Assembly: GCA_029339195.1 (NCBI GenBank)
Contig: JAPTJF010000039.1
Span: forward strand, 124,001 to 188,000
Length of the DNA: 64,000 nucleotides
Direction: 5' to 3'
DNA from: Micractinium sp. NFX-FRZ
Taxonomy: Eukaryota; Chlorophyta; Trebouxiophyceae; Chlorellales; Chlorellaceae
Made by a program: the position numbers and the translations under genes. This document shows, piece by piece, positions 1-12,200 of the stretch (the stretch's first letter is position 1; each line of letters opens with the position of its first letter). The notes beneath the pieces were generated by a model that ran no database searches, was not told where the DNA came from, and saw nothing but the letters and a program-made list of their open reading frames with translations.

Positions 1-2181
1 GCGCAATGGAGCAGCGCTGTGGCTGGCTGGGCAGCGTTCCTCACCTGCTTGACCTCCATTCTCCCGGGAGATGTCATCAGCACGTACTACAACGGCAACG
101 GCTTCCCCATAAAATGCGACGTCATGTTAGCAGCAAGCCGTGCCACGGAGGCAGCGTTAAGGCTGGCGCCACTGCTGCCGCGCCTGCCGGTGCCGGTGGT
201 AGAGGGCGGAGGCTGCTCTGGAGATCCACAGTCCCAGCACAAACTGTGGCAGCCTGCTGGGGCGGCAGTGGCTGCAGCCGGCGGCGCAACGGCAGTGCTG
301 GCTCAGCCGGGCCCGGGGGCCACTGCACTGACCATTTTCGGCGGCACCCTGCAGCTTGCGGTGCTGGCTCCCAAACTGGCAGGCACCCTGGTCAGCATGA
401 GCGGCCTTCGCGGGGTGGAAAGCGAGACGGAGCAGTGTGCTGTGGCGTCATTCCATGCCCACATCACCACCTGCCGCTACGTGCACGCCATGTGCCCGTT
501 CTTGTGCGGCGCTACCGGCAGCGCGGCAGATGCAGGCACCGGCATTGGGCCTCGCAGCGGCAGCACTGAGATGTTTGCTGCACCGTGCATGGCGGGCGAC
601 GTTCACTGGTGCCTGAATAGCTCCTTCCAGCGCGCACTGCCTGCCCTCGAGACAGTGTCAAAGGAGCGGGCCGCCATCGACAGCAGCGGGGAGTTGTATG
701 ACATGCCACCAGTAGAGAAGGCAACCGTGGTCAGGTGCGCCGGGCTGGCAGTGTGAGCAGGCATTGCGTCGGTGGGGCTAACAAGCGGGTCGTGCAGCTT
801 GCATCCCACCTGCATGAAGCAAGCTGGGAGTGATTGGGCTGCCAACTGACTGCCTCATCTGGACCCATGGTGCAGGCACCAGGAATGCTGCCTGCTGTTG
901 CACCTCAGCGCGCTGCAAGCAATGCAGCCCATCACTGTCCCAGCGGGAGAGAGATGGCTACCCCCGAGCAGCTGGCTACTTTCCGGCACCATGGAGTCGT
1001 TCATGCACAGGCCGGCGCTGCTGCGCCTGCTGTGGCAGCAGCTGCTGTCGAGCGGCGCAGCAGGCATCGATGTGGCGCAGCTGCTGGCAGATGTGGCGGC
1101 TTCTGAGCTGCAGGTTGGCTGATGCTTTTTGCGTGCACCATAGCTTTGTGTGAGGGGGCAAGGCCTAGCACATGACCTTCACAACTTGCGGCACCGGTGG
1201 TGCACTTGAAGGGAAGTTGCTCCAAGGGTTGCTCAACCATGCAGTGGATGTACATTAGAATAAATCTTCTAAACCTGGCATGCAGGGAAGCCTGCATGGT
1301 GCCGAGCTGTCGGCCACTGTTGTCCACGATTTGAATGGCCCGTTGTCCTTGCTGACCAAGGCTGCCCAACTGGAGCCTGCGGTGGCCGCCACGCTGGCAC
1401 ACCACGACGCCCTGCTGCGCGCACTACATGCATCAGGCGCTCGCCTGACTGCCTATAGTGAAGCGCCATTTGAGAACTGCTACGGCATGGTGAGCAGCGC
1501 ATGCAGGCTTGATAGATGCACACATACAGGCACACTCTCTGCACTCATGTGTCGCTTCTGGCCCGCCTGTCTGCTTCGCCACCAGCTTGCCTGCCTGCCT
1601 TGTTGTAGGCTCACGCCTGTCCGTCTGCCAGCATTGCCAAGTCATTATCAGAACAAGCTAAGAATTGTCGGGTTTCGCTGCTCAACCGGCTGCGCCTGCT
1701 GCAGTTTTTGGCAGGCCCCGCATTCACCGACCTAGCCGACATGCTGCGCATGCTGGCACCCCACATGCCAGTGGGGTCCGCGCAACGTGGTCAGCTGTCA
1801 CATGAGCTTTCCCGGCTGGAGAGCGCCTCGGAGCAGATGAAGCGGCGGTGCGCTGCGGAGACTGGCATGGGCCATATACGAGAGGCAGATGGCGGCAGCG
1901 GCCGCTGCCGCGACCCAGATCCCAGCCGTGCCCAGGTGCCTGCCAGCCAGGCGGCACACGATCTGGCGCTGCGTCGTGCGCAGGCGCTGCAGCTGCTGCG
2001 GCGCTGCGGCAACCCGCGGTGCGCCAGCCTGAGCGGCGCCACCGAGGCGGGCGGTAAGGGGCGGCTGTGCAGCGGTTGCCGCACAGTGCGCTTCTGCAGC
2101 GACGCTTGCAGCAAGGCGGAGTGGCGCCAGCACAAGCTGGCGTGCCGCCCGCTGGGGGCGGCAGCGGCCCAGGCCGATTGA
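1..2181 (+). CDS. MYND-type zinc-finger protein, 5' end outside the window
   Basis: The 3' part of a multi-exon gene. Visible exons fit as <1-734, 876-1113, 1286-1489 and 1609-2181, with in-phase GT-AG junctions and a stop at 2179-2181. The last exon carries a complete MYND finger: CGNPRC, a short linker, then CSGC, CSDAC and a final HKLAC, which is the C-x2-C, C-x2-C, C-x3-C, H-x3-C zinc ligand pattern. MYND fingers bind proline-rich partner peptides and often sit beside SET or other domains. I see no SET motif here. The upstream exons are Ala/Leu-rich and helical in character without a recognisable domain. The first in-window exon may begin earlier than base 1. The family is certain from the finger; the biological role is unknown. 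Confidence 0.8.
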
Positions 2182-3063
2182 CGGGGCTGCACATGGCAGT
2201 GGCATGGAATACCAAGCAGAGTAACAACAGCAACACAAGCGTCCAGTATACTACACTACTACTAGTGACAATTCTAAATCGTCTGTAGTGAACAGCCTGC
2301 GATGGCTGTGGGGCGTTTGGGTCATCTCTTTGTTCATTGAACCAGAGGGGCCACCTGCCGGCGACAGGTGGCAGCACCCTCCTTTGCACCTTTGCATTTA
2401 GGCGGCGCTCAACTGCATGCTGTGTTCTCTCATTTCAAATTATCATCGACGTTCTCATGGACAGAGGAGAAGGATATGGTGAAGTGCCGGCTGTGCCGGC
2501 CAGGAAGCGAGATGATGGCGTGGGTCGGTATATAGCGGGGCGGGGCGGTGGCGTGGGCGACGGGCAAGGCCTCAGCCTCCCCAGGACGGCAGGCTCGGAT
2601 CTCACTATTGCATCACGAGGTACATACACGCATATTTGCACTGACTTCCCTCGTCACTGGACAACCAGAGCACCTTTTGTTCGGTAATCTGTGAGGCGGG
2701 AGGGGAGGCCGTCACGGCGGGAGGAACGCATTGTCTCACGGCTGGCACCTGCTGCGCCCAGCAGCCCTTTCTAGGGAGTTTCCCCTTCTCCAGTCTGAGC
2801 CCCTACAGCCTGTGATCCATCTGGCTGCTCTCGTAGCGCATATCCCGCGGGCCCACAGGCCTGTCTGGGGACGCAGCCTCTCCCTCGAACTCCCGCGTTC
2901 CCAGCCAGCTCCAGGCCGGACAGCTGAGCTCCCGGAGGAGTGCGCGCTGCGGCGCGCCCTTCTCCGAGGCACCCAGCCAGCAGGCACCGCTCGGCTCGCC
3001 GCTCCTGAACACCGCCGGGCCGCCGTCCCCAGCTTGACGTGCAGCCAAAGGGCTTGCTCCAGC
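2182..3063 (+). other. Intergenic, 3' trailer of the MYND gene and leader of the next gene
   Basis: No gene could be supported here. It should hold the 3' untranslated region of the MYND gene and the promoter and leader of the gene starting at 3064. A TATATA string lies at 2529-2534 in a GC-rich setting. An open frame runs in from 2731 without recognisable protein features and is probably untranslated leader. Confidence 0.4.
2529..2534 (+). promoter_or_regulatory. Possible TATA element
   Basis: TATATA in an otherwise GC-rich stretch, about 535 bp upstream of the ATG at 3064. It is a plausible core promoter only if the downstream gene has a long leader or an unseen 5' exon. Confidence 0.2.
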
Positions 3064-3956
3064 ATGGGCCAGCAGACCAGCAAGGAGGAAATACGGCTGC
3101 AGGAGCTCAGGGCTCTAATATACCAGGGAAGCGACCTGCTACGGAGCCCCATGTGTGCCGCCGACCCGGCGGTGGGACCACTACCGTCGATTGCAAAATG
3201 AGCAAGGAGCCATTTTGGACCGCATGAGTGAGTATCGCCTGGTGCAGCCAGAAGTGGCGGTGCAGCACAGCCAACGTGGGTGTTTGTGTGGTGTTGCTGC
3301 CTGCTCAGCATTCCTTGAGGGCTTGCTCACCCTTGCCTTCCTCTCCCTTGCCTTCCTCTCCCTTGCCTTCCTCTCCCTCACCAGCACCGGGCTTCTCCTG
3401 GTCCTGGGCTGTGGTGCGTGTGCCTCAACACCTGTCCGCTTTTCCGCTGGACCCCACCTCTCCTCCTGCAGTCGCCCGTGGCGAGGGCCGCTCCCTGCCA
3501 ATGCCCGACCCCACCCCTCCGCTCCGCCTGCCACCTCTGCCCGAGCCAGACGGTGAGCAAGCCCTGCTGACAAGCTCATGCATCGCTGGGCGCAGCTGTG
3601 CCCTGCAACCGGCTGGCTGGCTTGCCTTTTGCGCACTGGTGATGTTGGTTGTGGCGGCGTTAGCGGCGTCTGGGCATGCTGGCAGCCTCACTCCGCCCAA
3701 CCGCCCCCCTTCCTGCCCTACAGCGGCGGCCGCACCGGCGCTGTCTTCTGCTGGCGGCTTGGAGCCCAGCACACCGTTGGGCGGCGCCAGCGTGCCCAAG
3801 GGGCAGGGAGGCGGCAGCAGCAGCAGCGGGGAGGGAGCTCCTGAGGGCGGCGCCGAGCGCAGCGAAGCGGTGCCGCTGCTTGGGGCAGGAGCTGGGAGGT
3901 TGCCGCCAGGCCTTCGGCGGCGGCTGGGCCTCTCCGATGGCATCCGAGCCATCTGA
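3064..3956 (+). CDS. Small protein with possible N-myristoylation signal, frame unresolved
   Basis: The ATG at 3064 opens MGQQTSKEE, which fits the N-myristoylation consensus (Gly2 with Ser/Thr at position 6), so membrane attachment is possible. Helical, charged sequence follows, but the MGQQ frame closes at 3201. The coiled-coil-like stretch RRLQNEQGAILDRM just before a good donor (ATGA/GTGAGT at about 3226) is in another frame. A short unseen intron, another start, or an indel must reconcile the two. Downstream exons 3472-3552 and 3724-3956 join in phase and end at a stop. They encode a Pro-rich linker and a Gly/Ser-rich tail closing with RRRLGLSDGIRAI. No family recognised. Confidence 0.5.
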
Positions 3957-4937
3957 TTTTATCTGCCTGCAGCATGTATGGTGGTGGCCCCCACCACGCC
4001 CCAGCGGTGGTGGCGGACAGCAGGGGCGGGAATCATGCATGCTTGTCCCCTGCCCTGCCCTGCCGTCGTCGCCCCGCCCGCCTGCATTTTGCCCCGCCCC
4101 GCTAGCTTCCTCATCCTCTCCACCCTCACTGACCATCTGCTGTGCCATCAACAGTTTTCGCTTTCCATCTGTGTGCATTACTTGTAGCTCCTCTTGAGAG
4201 GTACTGTTGGACCGTACTCTGCCGCCGCATTGGCTGCTGTAACCTCTGTGGGAACCAGCGCAGCTGGCTCGCCGCCGCCCCGAGCGCTGCGCCGGCGGTG
4301 CACATGGCCGCCTATGCCACCTGCGACACTGCCTCGGAACCTGCGCTGTGCAGCTGGCGCTGCTGCGCCTGCAGCATGTGAGTCCTCCAGCAACCGCAAC
4401 CTTGCGTGGCTTACACCTGCAGTGCTGCAGCCCGGCACAGGGCGTCGCTGACGCGGCGGCATGGCTCACTGCAATGGCTGCTGGCATCGCCGTGCCTTGA
4501 ACTCGGCGCCTGGTGCACCTGCATACAAATCACAGTGCATGCTTGCAGTTGTTGATACTTCGGTGGCGTGCACAAACTTTGGCTGCCTGCACACCCTGTG
4601 TACAGCTGGCGCGGGCCTGTACGGATTTGCTGCTCTGGGCACCTTTGCGGCGCACCACGGCCACCTCAGCTCCCCAGGTTGCGGTTGCACGCTCACAACA
4701 TCATCTGATATAGCCCGCACTTGCCCTGGCCTCCTCACCGGGACGACCACAGCACGCGTCCGCGTCCTGCATGCTGCGGCATCTCCGGAACGCGGTTTGG
4801 CACGCAACGTGGCTTCTACTCATACGGGAGGCGGCGCGGCAGTGGTGTCCGCTGTGTGGCCTGGGCAGGTGGCCAGCAGAAGTGCCTGCCGCCAGCGGCA
4901 CCAGCACAAGCAGGCGCCACTCCTGGCAGCGCAAGCC
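3957..4937 (+). other. Intergenic, contains a stray transporter-exon fragment
   Basis: No complete gene recognised. The frame of the next gene is open from 4461, but the upstream part has no domain character. It contains a fragment at 4611-4679 that resembles an exon of the MFS gene 4.6 kb downstream (separate entry). An upstream exon of the 4938 gene cannot be ruled out. Confidence 0.4.
4611..4679 (+). repeat. Decayed copy of an MFS transporter exon
   Basis: The translation contains GLYGFAALGTFAAHH, nearly identical to GLYGFAALGTYAAHH in the exon at 9158-9261 of the MFSD6-type gene. DNA similarity covers about 60 bp at 4611-4671 against 9196-9256. The fragment ends near CCCCAGG, like the splice-site end of the parent exon. 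Flanking sequence does not match clearly, so it looks like an isolated duplicated piece. Confidence 0.7.
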
Positions 4938-5633
4938 ATGGACTTTCAGCGGGCCGCCAGCTTCTGCGACCTGCTGGCCGCCAACGTGCGCTTCCTGCGT
5001 GGCGAGCTGCGCCGTTCGCCCTACCACCACGGCCCGCCTGCGCTGGAGACGGGCCCCCTGCTGGCGCAGCTGGAGTGCCTTCACACCCACCGCCGCCTCT
5101 TCACATTCGAGTCCCAGCCCGGCCTGCTGGAGCACACGCGCTGGAGCGACCCCTGCGCGAGCCCCGGCGCCACGCCAGGGCAGTGTGCGGCAAGCAGCGT
5201 GTGGTATGCAGAGATGCAGCAGCGCGCTTACGTCGACCTGTGGTGTGAGGCCGGCACGCTCTCCGCGCTGCTCCCCCGCCTGCAAGACCTGCACTCCGAC
5301 CACCTCTTCTTCTTTGTGGACATCCCGGGCCGCCCCGACCTGTTCCAACACAATGCGCCGCCGGCGGCGGCCTGGCATGACGACTACGGCCGGCCGCACT
5401 TGAACCTCACAAGGGAACGCTGCGCCCCCGCCCGCGCCGCCCTGGCCGGCGCCCCCTGGTCGCTGCTCACCAATGCCGTGCTGGCGCCTGGGTGGGCGGA
5501 TGCTGAGCTGGCGGTGCTAAGCGAGGGAAACCCGCAGGTGGGTGCTGTGCTGAGCGGCTGTGCGCTGGTGGGCGTGATGGCACGGCAGTACGGCGCCTGC
5601 CACCCCGCGCCCCTTGATGTGCTGCTGGGCTGA
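4938..5633 (+). CDS. DUF6919-like protein, single exon
   Basis: ATG at 4938 opens MDFQRAASFCDLLAAN; the stop TGA is at 5631-5633, giving 231 residues with no intron, unusual in this window. The N-terminal half (FLRGELRRSPYHHGPP, then ETGPLLAQLECLH, then LFTFESQPG) recalls the DUF6919 domain known mainly from actinobacteria, where an acidic ET pair and a terminal SQPG motif recur. The middle contains YVDLWCEAGTLSALLPRL and a short hydrophobic run LFFFVDIPG. Function unknown. The match is from memory of the motif pattern and needs a profile search. The frame stays open upstream to 4461, so an earlier start is possible, but that part holds the duplicated transporter fragment and looks non-coding. 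Confidence 0.65.
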   Translation: MDFQRAASFCDLLAANVRFLRGELRRSPYHHGPPALETGPLLAQLECLHTHRRLFTFESQPGLLEHTRWSDPCASPGATPGQCAASSVWYAEMQQRAYVDLWCEAGTLSALLPRLQDLHSDHLFFFVDIPGRPDLFQHNAPPAAAWHDDYGRPHLNLTRERCAPARAALAGAPWSLLTNAVLAPGWADAELAVLSEGNPQVGAVLSGCALVGVMARQYGACHPAPLDVLLG

Positions 5634-6287
5634 GCCCTCTCACAGATAATGGCCCAGCTCCGGAGCAGGCACCTGTTGGAGCATTGGTCCCTCCCAGCCA
5701 GGCAGGGAGAACATGCAGGGCGAGCCTCATAAGCCCAGCTCCTGCTCTGGCGGCAGGCGGGCTGCCGCCCACCGCCGCGGTTGCACAGATGACCACCGTT
5801 CAGGAACTGGCTGCATTGTCGATTAATTCATTGATGCAATTTATTGGCACACTGCAAAGGCCACACTAAAGAGCGGTGAAAGGAGTGTGCATGAGAGTGC
5901 CAACTGCATGGCAGGCCGTGACATACAGGCAGGAGGCACAGGCGAGAGGAGGGCCTTGTCAGCACCCTTCACCAGCCGTGGGGCCGCTCCAAGGCGATTA
6001 GCTATGCACCGCAGGCACTATCTGGCCGCCCAGGTAAGGCCGCAGGGGCGAGGAACTCGCACCTTACACGAGCAGCTCGGCGCGCAGGGGCGTAACAGCC
6101 GCTAAAGGGAGCGCTGATCAGGCAGGGCACCCCGCTGCTGCCATGGCCAACAGTGGGGGGCAGGTCAGCCTGCTGCCCGCCGCCCGCCGCCTGCTGTGCC
6201 CGCCACGTCTGCTGCTCGCCGCATCTTTGATCGCATTTCCCTGCCCGCCCCCCCCCCTCTCCTCTCTCCTCTGCCTGCAGGCCTGGT
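5634..6287 (+). other. Intergenic
   Basis: Trailer of the DUF6919-like gene and leader of the MFS gene. No motif or gene recognised. A pyrimidine-rich tract ending TGCAG at 6241-6280 precedes the MFS start and could be the acceptor of an untranslated 5' intron. Confidence 0.4.
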
Positions 6288-9200
6288 ATGCCATCTCCCA
6301 GGCAAGCGGTGTACTTGCTGAACGTCAGCACAGGGGTTGTGGGGTGCGCTGGATCAACACACATTCTCCTCTCCCTTGCCGTGACCACCGAGCGGCTGTT
6401 GCCTTGGGTAGGCAGGCAACCAAAGATATCCTCCGACGCTTTTCTGCCCCTGCTGTGACTGCATCACCCCCCCCCTGTGCAGGGGGCACCGGCATTCATC
6501 AACCCCTTCCTCAACCTGTGCGTGGCTGCCGGCACACGGCTGTGCTGTGCCAGAGGGAACGGCGCTGCTGCACACTTGGCTGAGCCCCGCCTGCTGCTGG
6601 GTTCCACATCAGCCCCCGCATGCGCTGCACACATCTCCCACTGCTGCTGCTGGGCTTACTGGCACGAGACCGGCACCCCACCCCCTCGCGGCTCACTCGT
6701 TGGCCCCTTTGCTGGCTTGCTGGCTGGCAGGTTCTTTGCCCGGCAAGGCGTCACGGCCTCCCAGATTGGCCTGCTGTCCGCGCTGCGCCCCTGGATCTCA
6801 GCGCCATGCGGTGAGATGGCAGGGGTGTGACGTGGCACCAGAGGGGCCCAGGCCAGGTCGGCGCTGGGTAGGGCTGCAGAGCAGGTAGCCCTGCAGGCGC
6901 CGGCAGCAGCACTGGTGAGGAAGCGCCGACAGCAGCCCCTGTGCCCCTGACATCTCACACCTGCAGGCTCCCTCATTGCGGGGCTGGCTGATCGCTGGGG
7001 AGCGCACCGCCCCCTGCTGCTGTGCTGCTACCTGGTGATGACTTGGGTGCAGGTGGGTGGGAAAGACCTGTTGCTTGCGTGGCCCCTTGGGACGGCCATT
7101 GGCCATTGATTTGTATGTGTTGAGTCAGGCGGCGGGCACGGCTGCTGCCGTGAATTTTCTGCCGCTGCTTCTGCTAATTGCCAGCATGGCGAAAGGGGGC
7201 AGCATCGTGCTTTGGATCGCTTCAACCGCTGTCCTCAGGGCTCATGCAGTGGGCACACCCCACACCACCCTGCACGTGCGCCTCTTGCGATCCACGCAAG
7301 CCGCCTGCAAATCATACCATGTGCGCCCCCCCGCTTGCGACCCCCTGTGCAGGGCCTCATGGCGCTGCCCGTCTTTGCCAGCTTCCCCGCCCTGCTGCTG
7401 CTCACGGTGCTGAGCAGCGTCGTCTACAGCCCGGCCTCCATTCTGGCGGACGCCTCGGTCATGGCGGCCAGCAGCCACGTGAGCACAGGGTGTTTGTGTG
7501 GATCAGGCAGTGCCCACACCTGAGCACTTTAGACATGGCATGTTGGCGATAAATTCAACCATTCCAATGGCTGCTCCCTGCTCTAGGCAGCGCATCCCTG
7601 GGACGGGCAGGCAGATGCCTCGCCCCCTGCCCTGCCTGGCCCATCCTTCCGGACCACATGCTCTCCTGACACATCCTCCGCCCCCTTCTGCCCCCTCCTG
7701 CCCCCCTGTGCTCTCCCCACGCAGCCCGGCGACTATGGCCGCCTGCGCACCTGGGCCTCTGTCAGCTGGACCGCCTTTGCCCCGCTGGCGGGCTGGGTCA
7801 ACAGCACCTACGGCATCAGGCGGGGGGCAGCAAGGGGGTGGGGCCAGGCAGGGAGGGTGTGGGGGACACCACAGACAAGAAGCTGCAGCAGGTGGTTGCT
7901 CCGGCCGCCCAGCTTCCTGGCTGCTGCTGCTGCTGCTGCTGAAACAGTTGCAGGTTCAGGCACCCTGCCTTACCCCTGCTGCTGCCCCCTCACCTTTCTG
8001 CAGGGTGGGCATTGCCTGCTACGTGGCTTGGTCAATGGTGGCGGTGCCGGCGGCCTGGATGCTGCCTGTGGAGGCGCTGCAGCGCAAGGTGGGGCGGGGG
8101 TGAGTGAAAAGGGGAGGGTGGAGATGGGGATCATCGATCATCGAGAAGCACGGGATGCAGGCAGGAAGGCAGGAAGGCAGGAAGGCACGCACACCCTCCT
8201 TGCTGTCACACTGCAACGCGAAGTGGGGAGATAGGAGAGGCGGGGAAGCAGTGCGGGGGAGGGATGGCAGGCCTGGGCCATCGGGCGAGTAGCTCATTGC
8301 ACGACCTGCCTCCCGCATCGCGCACCTCCTTGCTCGTGCCATGCCGCCCCCGCTCTTTGCGGGCCCTTCTCCATCGCTCCCCTGCATCAACCCCACCCTC
8401 TGCCTGGCCCAGGGTCTCCCTGCATCGACAACCCTCTGCCTCGCTTCCCCCTGTGCATCTACAACCCTCTGACTGCCTTGGCACCTGCCTGAGCCCCACC
8501 AGGTGCCCCCCTTCATGGAGAGGCTGCTGTCAAAGGAGCCAGAGGAGGCGCCCACCCCGGCCACTGCAGCAGCAGCACAAGGGCTCCCGGAGCTGCAGCA
8601 GCCGCTGCTGGCTGCGGAGGAGGGGGCGCCGCTGCTGCCGCCCACGCCGGCCACGCAGCGCCACGGGCTCAGCCGGGCGCTGGCCATTGTGAGGTGAGGG
8701 GCGGGGGTTTCTGAGAGGTCCGGGGGTCTGGGGGCACGGGGGGTGGGAGATGGGGCAGGGGACAAGGGGCAGCAGCCAGTCATTTGCTCTGTGGACTCGG
8801 GACACCCCACTAGTACTGCCCTGTCTGGTGTTGTACTGCTGCCTGCTTGTGCCGCTTTGCTGCTGGCTGTGCCGCCTGCCGGCTCGCGCAGGCCCGTGGC
8901 TAGCACAGGGCTGGGGTTGAAGCTGCTGGACTGTACTGCCGCATGAGACACTGCTGTACTGCACGGTTGTACTGCCGCCTGTTGTACCATCGGTGTGCTG
9001 TAAGCCTATACTGCAAGGATGAACTCTCCTGCACTGCCCCCCTGAAGGTATGAGCAGGCTGCCAGAGAGGTGGGGCTGCCGAGCCCGGAATGTACCGCCT
9101 GCTTGCGTTCACCATCCTGCTTGTCCTGCCTGCTGTACTGCACTGCCCTGCCTGCAGGTATGTGGAGGCCCTCACAGAGCTGGGGGTGCCTCCCCCTGGG

Positions 9201-12200
9201 CTGGGCCTGTACGGCTTTGCTGCGCTGGGAACCTACGCGGCGCACCACCTGGAGCCAGCAGGTGAAGGCGGTCCTGTGGGGTGGCTGGCTGGCTATGCGG
9301 GCAATAGCTGTGGCAGGGTAGGGAGCACCACCATCCTCCCTGCTCCCCTGCTTTCTGCTCCCCAACCCCCTCGGTTTCAACCTCCCCCTTCCCCTGTCTC
9401 TTGAGTCCTGCTGGCTCCGTGGACTTGAAATGTAATGATGATGATGATGCTCTGCCCCCGCACCAACTCCTGCCATCTGATCCGGTGCAGGAGAGCCTCC
9501 TGAGGAGGGGAGCAGGCCGCCTCGCCAGAAAAACATGCTGGGTGCTGTGTCACCCCTGCCCCCACGCCCCCTTACCCTGCCCCCCTCATTCTGTTTGATT
9601 GTGTGTGCAGGAGAGCTGCCTGAGGAGGCTGCCTCTCCTGGCTATAGCCCCTTTGCCGGCGCAGCAGAGCCAGGGTCGGAGGCGCCCGCTGCCCCAGGCG
9701 CCAGCAGCAACACTGCCCCCCAGGCAGCGCCTGGAGAGCGCCCGGCAGCTGCCGCCCCAGCCAGCGAGCAGGGCCGCTGGGAGGCCATCGACTGGGAGGA
9801 GGCTGGGGAGCACACAGTGCACGGCTCGTTTGATGCGCTCAGCTCGCTGAGAGGAGCTGGGCTGCCGCAGCGGGCGCCCACGCTGGCGCGCCCCGTCAGT
9901 GCTGGTGATTTGGGGCGGGTTGCCAGCTTGGCGCACGGCATACCCCGCGTCAGGACGCGCCCACAGCTGCCGGCGGCACCGGCTGCTGCGCCGCAGGGCG
10001 GGGGGCTGCCGTTTGAGCGGGAGCAGGAGCAGGAGGCGCCCAGTCCCGACCAAGGCAAGCAGGGATGCTGGCCTTTCTGCTGTACTGGCCCTCTTGCACT
10101 TTATGGGGATGGACCGGCGTCCGAAGTGGGGACCAGGGGTGGGGTTTTAGGGGGGCACAGGTGCCAGTCCATCCCCCCCTAGTGTTGCTGTACTGACTCC
10201 ACATGGCTCCCATCCAAGCAGGGATGGCCGCCTTCCTTGGCACAGCATGCCCCTTGGCCAGCTGTGCGCCCCCTCACATGTCTCCTGCCCTCCCAGCCTG
10301 CTGTTGCCCCTGTCCTTACCTCCCACTCCCCTGCCCACCTCACCCCCCGCCCAATAGACTTTGTCGTGCTAAGCCCTCCACGTTCCACCGGCTGGGCAGA
10401 CGAGGAGGAGGAAGAGGAGGAGGAGGAGGAGGGGGCGGCGGCGGCGGCGGGCGGTGTGTTCCCAGCTGACGACCTTCAGCCAGCCGAGCAGCCCAGCCAT
10501 GCGCTGCTTGCAGGGCAGCAGCTGCGTGAGCTCGAGGCGGCGCCCTCGGCCACTGTGCTGCTCCGCGACGTGCGCGGCATTGCGGTGCGGCCACCGCCGG
10601 GCGCCCTGCCTGTGGCAGCAGCTGCTGGGACGGCAGCTGCTGGAGCAGCGGCGCAGACGGCAGGGTGGCCGGCGCAGCCAATGGATGGTGCGGAGAGCAG
10701 CCGGGCAGAGTCGACTGCAACAGAGCTCCCTGTCAGTTATGGAGTGGATGCAGAGGCGTCTGCTGCTGCCGGGCCGGGCCCTGAAAGTGCCCTGGGCGAG
10801 GTGGCGGCGGCAGGCCCGGCACCAGCAGAGGAGGCAGCCACCCCCGCCTACCGCTCTGCCGCCCTGCAGCGCTTGGCACAGATCTTCTCTGGCGGCCTCA
10901 GGAGGGGAGGCGGCCGCGGGGTTGAAACACCGCCCACCGCCGGAAGCGCTGCCCACGTCGGAATCGGAGCCGCGGCGGCAGGGGGCGAGGGGTCTGATGG
11001 GGAGGAGGTGGATGTGGAGGCGGGATCACTGGCCCCGACCTCAGCTGCCCAGAGCGCTGGTGGCTGGGGGTTCACCCCTGTGCAACGCTACCTTGACTAC
11101 AGGCAAGAAGGGAGGTTTCAGGAGAGCTGCCTTCCAGGTCTGGGGGCAGTGGGTGTCTAAATCCTTTGCGCGGTGGAGTGTTACGATGCACCCGGCCTGC
11201 CCCGCATTCCAGCCTACGTGGCGCACGGTCGGAGAGGTCATGAACAGCCTGTAGATTGTGAAGTCAAGCGCCCCGTGTGATACTTGGTGCCCTTAAACAC
11301 CCACCCTCCCCATCCTGCAGGCAGGGCAAGCTGGAGCGCAAGCAGCAGCGCCAGCGGCAGCGCGAGGCAGCGGCTGCAGCAGAGGGGCGAGAGCCGGAGC
11401 CGCCCACCCCGCCGCCCGCCTCGGCCGCCGGCTTGGCAGGTGACGCAGCGCCGATGCCCACAGTGAGGCAAGCAGCCCCACGCCTTCCTTGGAGTGTAGG
11501 GCTGCCCTGCCTGCCCGTGTGCTAGCAGGGAGCCTGCTACCTACTGTGCCACCCACCTGCTCCCCCTTTCACTAGCGCAGGCCTGTTTGGGTTAAGCCCC
11601 TCCGCCCACATGGCATCCGTGTCACAGCAGCAGGTGTGTTTGTGTTTGCTGTCCGTAGGGACCGTTGTGTGCATGAGCCGAAAGCACCGGGCCCTGGGCA
11701 AGGGGGCTGATGGGCGGTTGGGCCAGGCACCATTTGCAAACCATTGTTGTGCTTTGCAGGTGGCCCCGGATGTGATGCGGGAGGCACTTGACCTGCAGCT
11801 GCAGGAGGCGGTGCTGGACCACAGTGAGTGGCGGAGGAGCGTGAAGGAGGGGGGCACGGGCAGGGGGGTGAGGGCGCAAATGCTGTTGCTCTGCTCTGCT
11901 GTGGTGTGGTGTGATGTGATGTGTCGTGCCCGTTCTCTGCATTCACCACCGCTGGCAGTTCTCAGGACACGTGCCGCTCCCCAAGTGCCTCTTCCCACAT
12001 GTACCTTGCCCCCACGTGTCCCCCCCTATGCATGCCTTGTCCCCTTGCTCCCCTGCCCATGCTTTGCACGCAGGACCGGCTCCCGTGCTGTGGGCATGCT
12101 CAGCAAGGCGCCTGCAGCTGCGACTCAGCCGTGCCGCCCCTTACTCCCCGCCCCCACCCACACTTGTCACCGCCCCCCATGCAGACCGGACCGGCTCCCT

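Noticed and set aside
7129..7240. Possible extra MFS exon with hydrophobic sequence
   Set aside because: No donor follows it and the neighbouring exons (ending 7052, starting 7353) join in phase without it, giving the family-consistent sequence.
8019..8990. Long minus-strand open frame across the MFS gene
   Set aside because: GC-rich DNA opens long antisense frames by chance; the plus-strand exons explain the region and the antisense product is low complexity.
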